A DNA stretch of 64,000 nucleotides from Bacteroidetes bacterium GWF2_38_335 (GTDB taxonomy: Bacteria > Bacteroidota > Bacteroidia > Bacteroidales > GWF2-38-335). The stretch covers positions 1-64,000 of the forward strand of contig MEOH01000019.1 of NCBI GenBank assembly GCA_001769535.1, read 5' to 3'. The notes under the pieces are model-generated. The model had not been told where the DNA came from. It made no database searches and saw only the letters and a program-made list of their open reading frames with translations. A program made the translations under genes and the position numbers. Shown here one piece after another: positions 61,196-64,000 of this stretch; within the stretch, counting starts at the first letter, position 1, and each line of letters begins with the position of its first letter.

Positions 61196-62848
61196 CTAAC
61201 TCGGCGTCTTTCCACACGACCCTTCCTTCATAAACGGATATTTAAAATCTGTGGCAGGGACCAGGGTTTCTTTGATGGTGCGCGGACTAATCCATCGCAT
61301 CAGGTTCAATTGGCTTCCTGCCTTGTCGTTTGTTCCCGATGCCCTTGATCCTCCAAAGGGCTGCTGTCCGACTACCGCTCCTGTTGGCTTGTCGTTGTAA
61401 TAAAAGTTTCCGGCAGCATATTTGAGTTTTTGGCAGGCATGGGTGAGGGCAGCTCTGTCGCTGGCAAAAACAGACCCGGTTAATGCATACGGTGATGAAG
61501 TATCGCAAAGTTCCAGCGTTTGTTCAAACTGTTCATCAGGATACACATAGATTGTAAGAACCGGACCAAATATTTCTTCTTCCATTGTTAAAAAATGCGG
61601 GTCCTTTGCAAGAATAACAGTCGGTTCGATAAAATATCCCGTTGATTTGTCACCATTACCCCCAAATATTACTTCGGCTGATTCTGAAAGTCGAGCCTTT
61701 TCAATATAAGACATGATGTTGTCAAATGCTGCCTCGTCAATTACTGCGTTCATGAAGTTTGGAAATTTTTCCACATCACCGACAGTGATTTGGTTAAGCA
61801 TTTCACCTATGTGTTCTTTTACTTCGTTCCATTTTGATGCCGGAATGTATGCCCTCGAAGCGGCTGAACATTTTTGTCCCTGGTACTCGAAAGCTCCTCG
61901 AACCAGCGCTGTGGCTACTTCAACCGGAATGGCTGATTCGTGCATGAAAACAAAATCTTTGCCGCCCGTTTCACCAACAATTCGTGGATAAGAACGGTAT
62001 TTGCCCATATTGTTTCCAATGGTATGCCAGAATTTATTGAAAGTGGATGTCGAACCTGTAAAATGAACACCAGCAAGATCTTTATGTGTCAAAACTTTAT
62101 TGCCTATGACAGATCCTTTTCCCGGGATAAAATTGATAACTCCGTCGGGCACTCCGGCCTCCTTATAAATTTTCATCAGATAGTAATTGGACAGGAGCGA
62201 TGTGGTTGCAGGTTTCCAAACAACTGTATTTCCCATAAGTACCGGAGCCATTGCAAGATTGGCCGATATGGAAGTGAAATTGAACGGCGAAACGGCAAAA
62301 ACTAAACCCTCAAGTGGCCTGTATTCAAGCCGGTTAAGGTTTCCTTTCTCTGAAATGGGCTGAGTATTATAAATTTGTGATACATAATAGGCATTGAATC
62401 TGAAAAAATCAATGCTTTCACAGGCTGCATCTATCTCGGCCTGAAAAACATTTTTTCCCTGACCCAACATGGTTGAGGCATTGATAACATTCCGGTATTT
62501 GGTGCGGATCAGCTCGGCTATCTTCAAATTGATTGAAACTCTTTCGATCCATGAGGTGCTTTCCCAATATTTATGCGCATTAAGAGCTGCTTCGATGGCC
62601 ATTTCCACTTCCTTTTCCCCTGCCATATGGTAGGTTGCCAAAACATGGCTGTGGTTATGGGGCATCACTACCTTGCCCGTATTGCTTGTTTTTATTTCTT
62701 TACCATTAATTATCAATGGTATTTCAATAATTTCATTTTTCTGCCTTTCGATTTCGGCAATTAAATCCCTTCTTTCAAATGACCCGGCTTTATAATCTTT
62801 TACGGGTTCGTTCTCAGGCATCTGTATATTAAAAATTGCGTTATTCAT
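61196..62848 (-). CDS. L-glutamate gamma-semialdehyde (P5C) dehydrogenase
   Basis: 550 residues, aldehyde dehydrogenase family, full length for the stand-alone PruA. Catalytic Cys in 'GQKCSAASRAYIP', general-base Glu in 'IVGETGGKDFVFMHES' and 'FGGSRASGTNDKAG' near the C-terminus are diagnostic. It oxidises proline-derived P5C/glutamate semialdehyde to glutamate with NAD+. Converges with the ABC-F gene, 10 bases apart. No proline dehydrogenase gene is in the window. Confidence 0.95.
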   Translation of the reverse strand: MNNAIFNIQMPENEPVKDYKAGSFERRDLIAEIERQKNEIIEIPLIINGKEIKTSNTGKVVMPHNHSHVLATYHMAGEKEVEMAIEAALNAHKYWESTSWIERVSINLKIAELIRTKYRNVINASTMLGQGKNVFQAEIDAACESIDFFRFNAYYVSQIYNTQPISEKGNLNRLEYRPLEGLVFAVSPFNFTSISANLAMAPVLMGNTVVWKPATTSLLSNYYLMKIYKEAGVPDGVINFIPGKGSVIGNKVLTHKDLAGVHFTGSTSTFNKFWHTIGNNMGKYRSYPRIVGETGGKDFVFMHESAIPVEVATALVRGAFEYQGQKCSAASRAYIPASKWNEVKEHIGEMLNQITVGDVEKFPNFMNAVIDEAAFDNIMSYIEKARLSESAEVIFGGNGDKSTGYFIEPTVILAKDPHFLTMEEEIFGPVLTIYVYPDEQFEQTLELCDTSSPYALTGSVFASDRAALTHACQKLKYAAGNFYYNDKPTGAVVGQQPFGGSRASGTNDKAGSQLNLMRWISPRTIKETLVPATDFKYPFMKEGSCGKTPS

Positions 62849-62851
62849 GTC

Positions 62852-62869
62852 GTTTACTTTTTTGTAAAC
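62852..62869. promoter_or_regulatory. Inverted repeat before pruA
   Basis: GTTTAC (62852-62857), six T residues and GTAAAC (62864-62869) sit just upstream of the pruA start, a possible operator. The glycosyltransferase promoter lies 57 bases away. Confidence 0.4.
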
Positions 62870-62925
62870 AACATTTGAAATAGGAAAAGGTTCATAAGGA
62901 TTCGATTGTCCGGGTTCAATTCAAA

Positions 62926-62956
62926 ATTGATTTTTCATTTTTTAATACTATTTTTG
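62926..62956 (+). promoter_or_regulatory. Promoter of the glycosyltransferase gene
   Basis: TATTTTTG (62949-62956) matches TAnnTTTG; ATTG (62926-62929) is 19 bases upstream, near the TTTG -33 element. Confidence 0.55.
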
Positions 62957-62978
62957 CCATAATTGAGTTTTTTATCTG

Positions 62979-64000
62979 ATGAAATTATCTGTAGTTATCG
63001 TCAATTATAATGTCAAGTACTTTCTTGAGCAATGCCTGTATTCGGTTCGAAAGGCCATGCAGGGAATTGAAACAGAGGTTTTTGTAGTTGACAACAACTC
63101 CGTTGACGGTTCATGCGCCATGGTAATACAGAAATTTCCGGAAGTAATTCTCATTGAAAACAAAAAGAATGTTGGATTTTCAAAAGCCAACAACCAGGCC
63201 ATTAAACTATCGAAAGGCGAATATGTTTTGCTCTTAAATCCGGATACTGTTGTAGAAGAGGATACCTTCAAGAAAATTACGGAATTTATGGATGAGCATG
63301 CTGATGCGGGCGGACTGGGAGTGAAGATGATTGACGGTAAGGGGAATTTTCTTCCTGAATCGAAACGCGGACTCCCTACTCCAAAGGTTGCTTTTTATAA
63401 AATTTTCGGTCTAAGCCGCTTGTTCCCAAAATCCAAAAAATTTGCTCAGTATCACCTGTCATACCTCGATAAAAATAAAATTCATAAAGTGGATATCCTT
63501 TCAGGGGCTTTTATGCTGATGAGAAAAAAAGTTCTTGATGAAACCGGACTGCTTGATGAAAGTTTCTTTATGTATGGTGAAGATATTGATATGTCGTATC
63601 GCATAAAATTAGCGGGTTTTGAAAATTATTATTACCCCGAAACAACAATAATTCACTATAAAGGAGAAAGCACAAAAAAAGGCAGTGTCAACTATGTGCG
63701 GGTTTTTTATAATGCCATGATCATTTTTGCACAAAAGCATTTTTCAAAGAACAATGCCAAGTTTTACTCTTTTATTATTAATTCGGCTGTGTATTTCCGT
63801 GCTTTTATTGCCATTTTCAGCCGTTTTCTGAAAAATATTTTCCTTCCTGCCCTGGATGCCCTTCTTATTTTTGCCGGATTCTGGTTTATCACTCCCTATT
63901 ACGAAAAATCAAAGTTCGGAGAAACAGGGGTATACCCCGATGAATACCTCTTGATTGTGGTACCGTTTTATATTTTGATTTGGCTGGTTTCATCATATTA
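62979..64000 (+). CDS. Family 2 glycosyltransferase, 3' end beyond window
   Basis: At least 340 residues, cut at the window end. GT-A fold: 'MKLSVVIVNYNVKYFLEQCL', 'VFVVDNNSVDGS', DxD-type 'LLLNPDTVVEE' and 'ESFFMYGEDIDMSYRIKLAG', typical of rhamnosyl- or N-acetyl-transferring GT2 enzymes. One or two membrane helices begin near residue 285 ('ALDALLIFAGFWFITPYY'), so a membrane domain follows the catalytic part. It probably builds an exopolysaccharide or lipopolysaccharide. It lies just downstream of the divergent pruA start. Confidence 0.9.
   Translation, partial: MKLSVVIVNYNVKYFLEQCLYSVRKAMQGIETEVFVVDNNSVDGSCAMVIQKFPEVILIENKKNVGFSKANNQAIKLSKGEYVLLLNPDTVVEEDTFKKITEFMDEHADAGGLGVKMIDGKGNFLPESKRGLPTPKVAFYKIFGLSRLFPKSKKFAQYHLSYLDKNKIHKVDILSGAFMLMRKKVLDETGLLDESFFMYGEDIDMSYRIKLAGFENYYYPETTIIHYKGESTKKGSVNYVRVFYNAMIIFAQKHFSKNNAKFYSFIINSAVYFRAFIAIFSRFLKNIFLPALDALLIFAGFWFITPYYEKSKFGETGVYPDEYLLIVVPFYILIWLVSSY

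Overview
The window looks like a chromosomal segment of a low-GC Bacteroidota bacterium, probably environmental and Bacteroidales-like. The evidence is: type IX secretion (T9SS) C-terminal sorting domains, a gliding-type adhesin paired with a PorP/SprF protein, several TonB-dependent receptors (TBDTs), promoter elements of the Bacteroidota form TAnnTTTG, and AT-rich leaders without obvious Shine-Dalgarno sequences. No tRNA, rRNA, CRISPR array, insertion sequence or prophage was seen. The genus cannot be told from this sequence.

Layout. 1-2.1 kb: a Fic protein with an AbiEi-like N-terminal region, bracketed by two copies of a ~120-bp dispersed repeat. 2.2-6.2 kb: a secreted glucan-water-dikinase-like protein, an ATP-grasp enzyme and a small membrane protein. 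6.2-13.9 kb: a TPR-LuxR regulator divergent from a 1605-residue gliding-type adhesin and its PorP/SprF partner. 14-23.6 kb: YwbE-family protein, secreted nuclease, outer-membrane barrel, RND/MMPL exporter, MORN-repeat lipoprotein and an amino-acid permease. 23.7-26.8 kb: two convergent NhaD-type antiporters. 27.3-29.8 kb: a three-gene unit resembling dltB, dltD and a 37-codon dltX. 30-44.6 kb: a long minus-strand region with tungstate/molybdate ABC transporter genes (wtpABC), two paralogous TBDT plus lipoprotein modules, a tandem sulfite-oxidase-fold lipoprotein, a T9SS-sorted protein, an ECF-S-like membrane protein, a TiaS-like protein and a ModE-type regulator. 44.6-54 kb: PpnP, a secreted unknown, a FAD/Fe-S oxidoreductase, a CPBP-like membrane protein, endonuclease III and an M61 peptidase. 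53.5-57.7 kb: the lysine operon dapA-lysC-lysA, with a divergent ACT-domain protein. 57.7-64 kb: a secreted unknown, an ABC-F ATPase, pruA and a glycosyltransferase cut by the window end.

Two loci stand out. The first is the MBOAT/SGNH/microprotein unit at 27.3-29.8 kb. The last gene is only 37 codons and ends in an aromatic-x-Tyr-x-x-Phe tail like Gram-positive DltX, but dltA and dltC are absent here, which suggests an uncharacterised cell-surface acylation system. The second is the 30-44 kb cluster, where a TBDT reads straight into a lipoprotein and wtpA/wtpB. This suggests active outer-membrane acquisition of a tungsten or molybdenum species, with a duplicated sister module next to an ECF-S-like protein and a TiaS-like protein.

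Several start codons were moved inward from the longest ORF. The usual reasons are that a TAnnTTTG promoter element overlaps the longer start, or that an inner ATG begins a proper signal peptide. Functions are assigned from recognisable motifs read by eye; no database search was possible.
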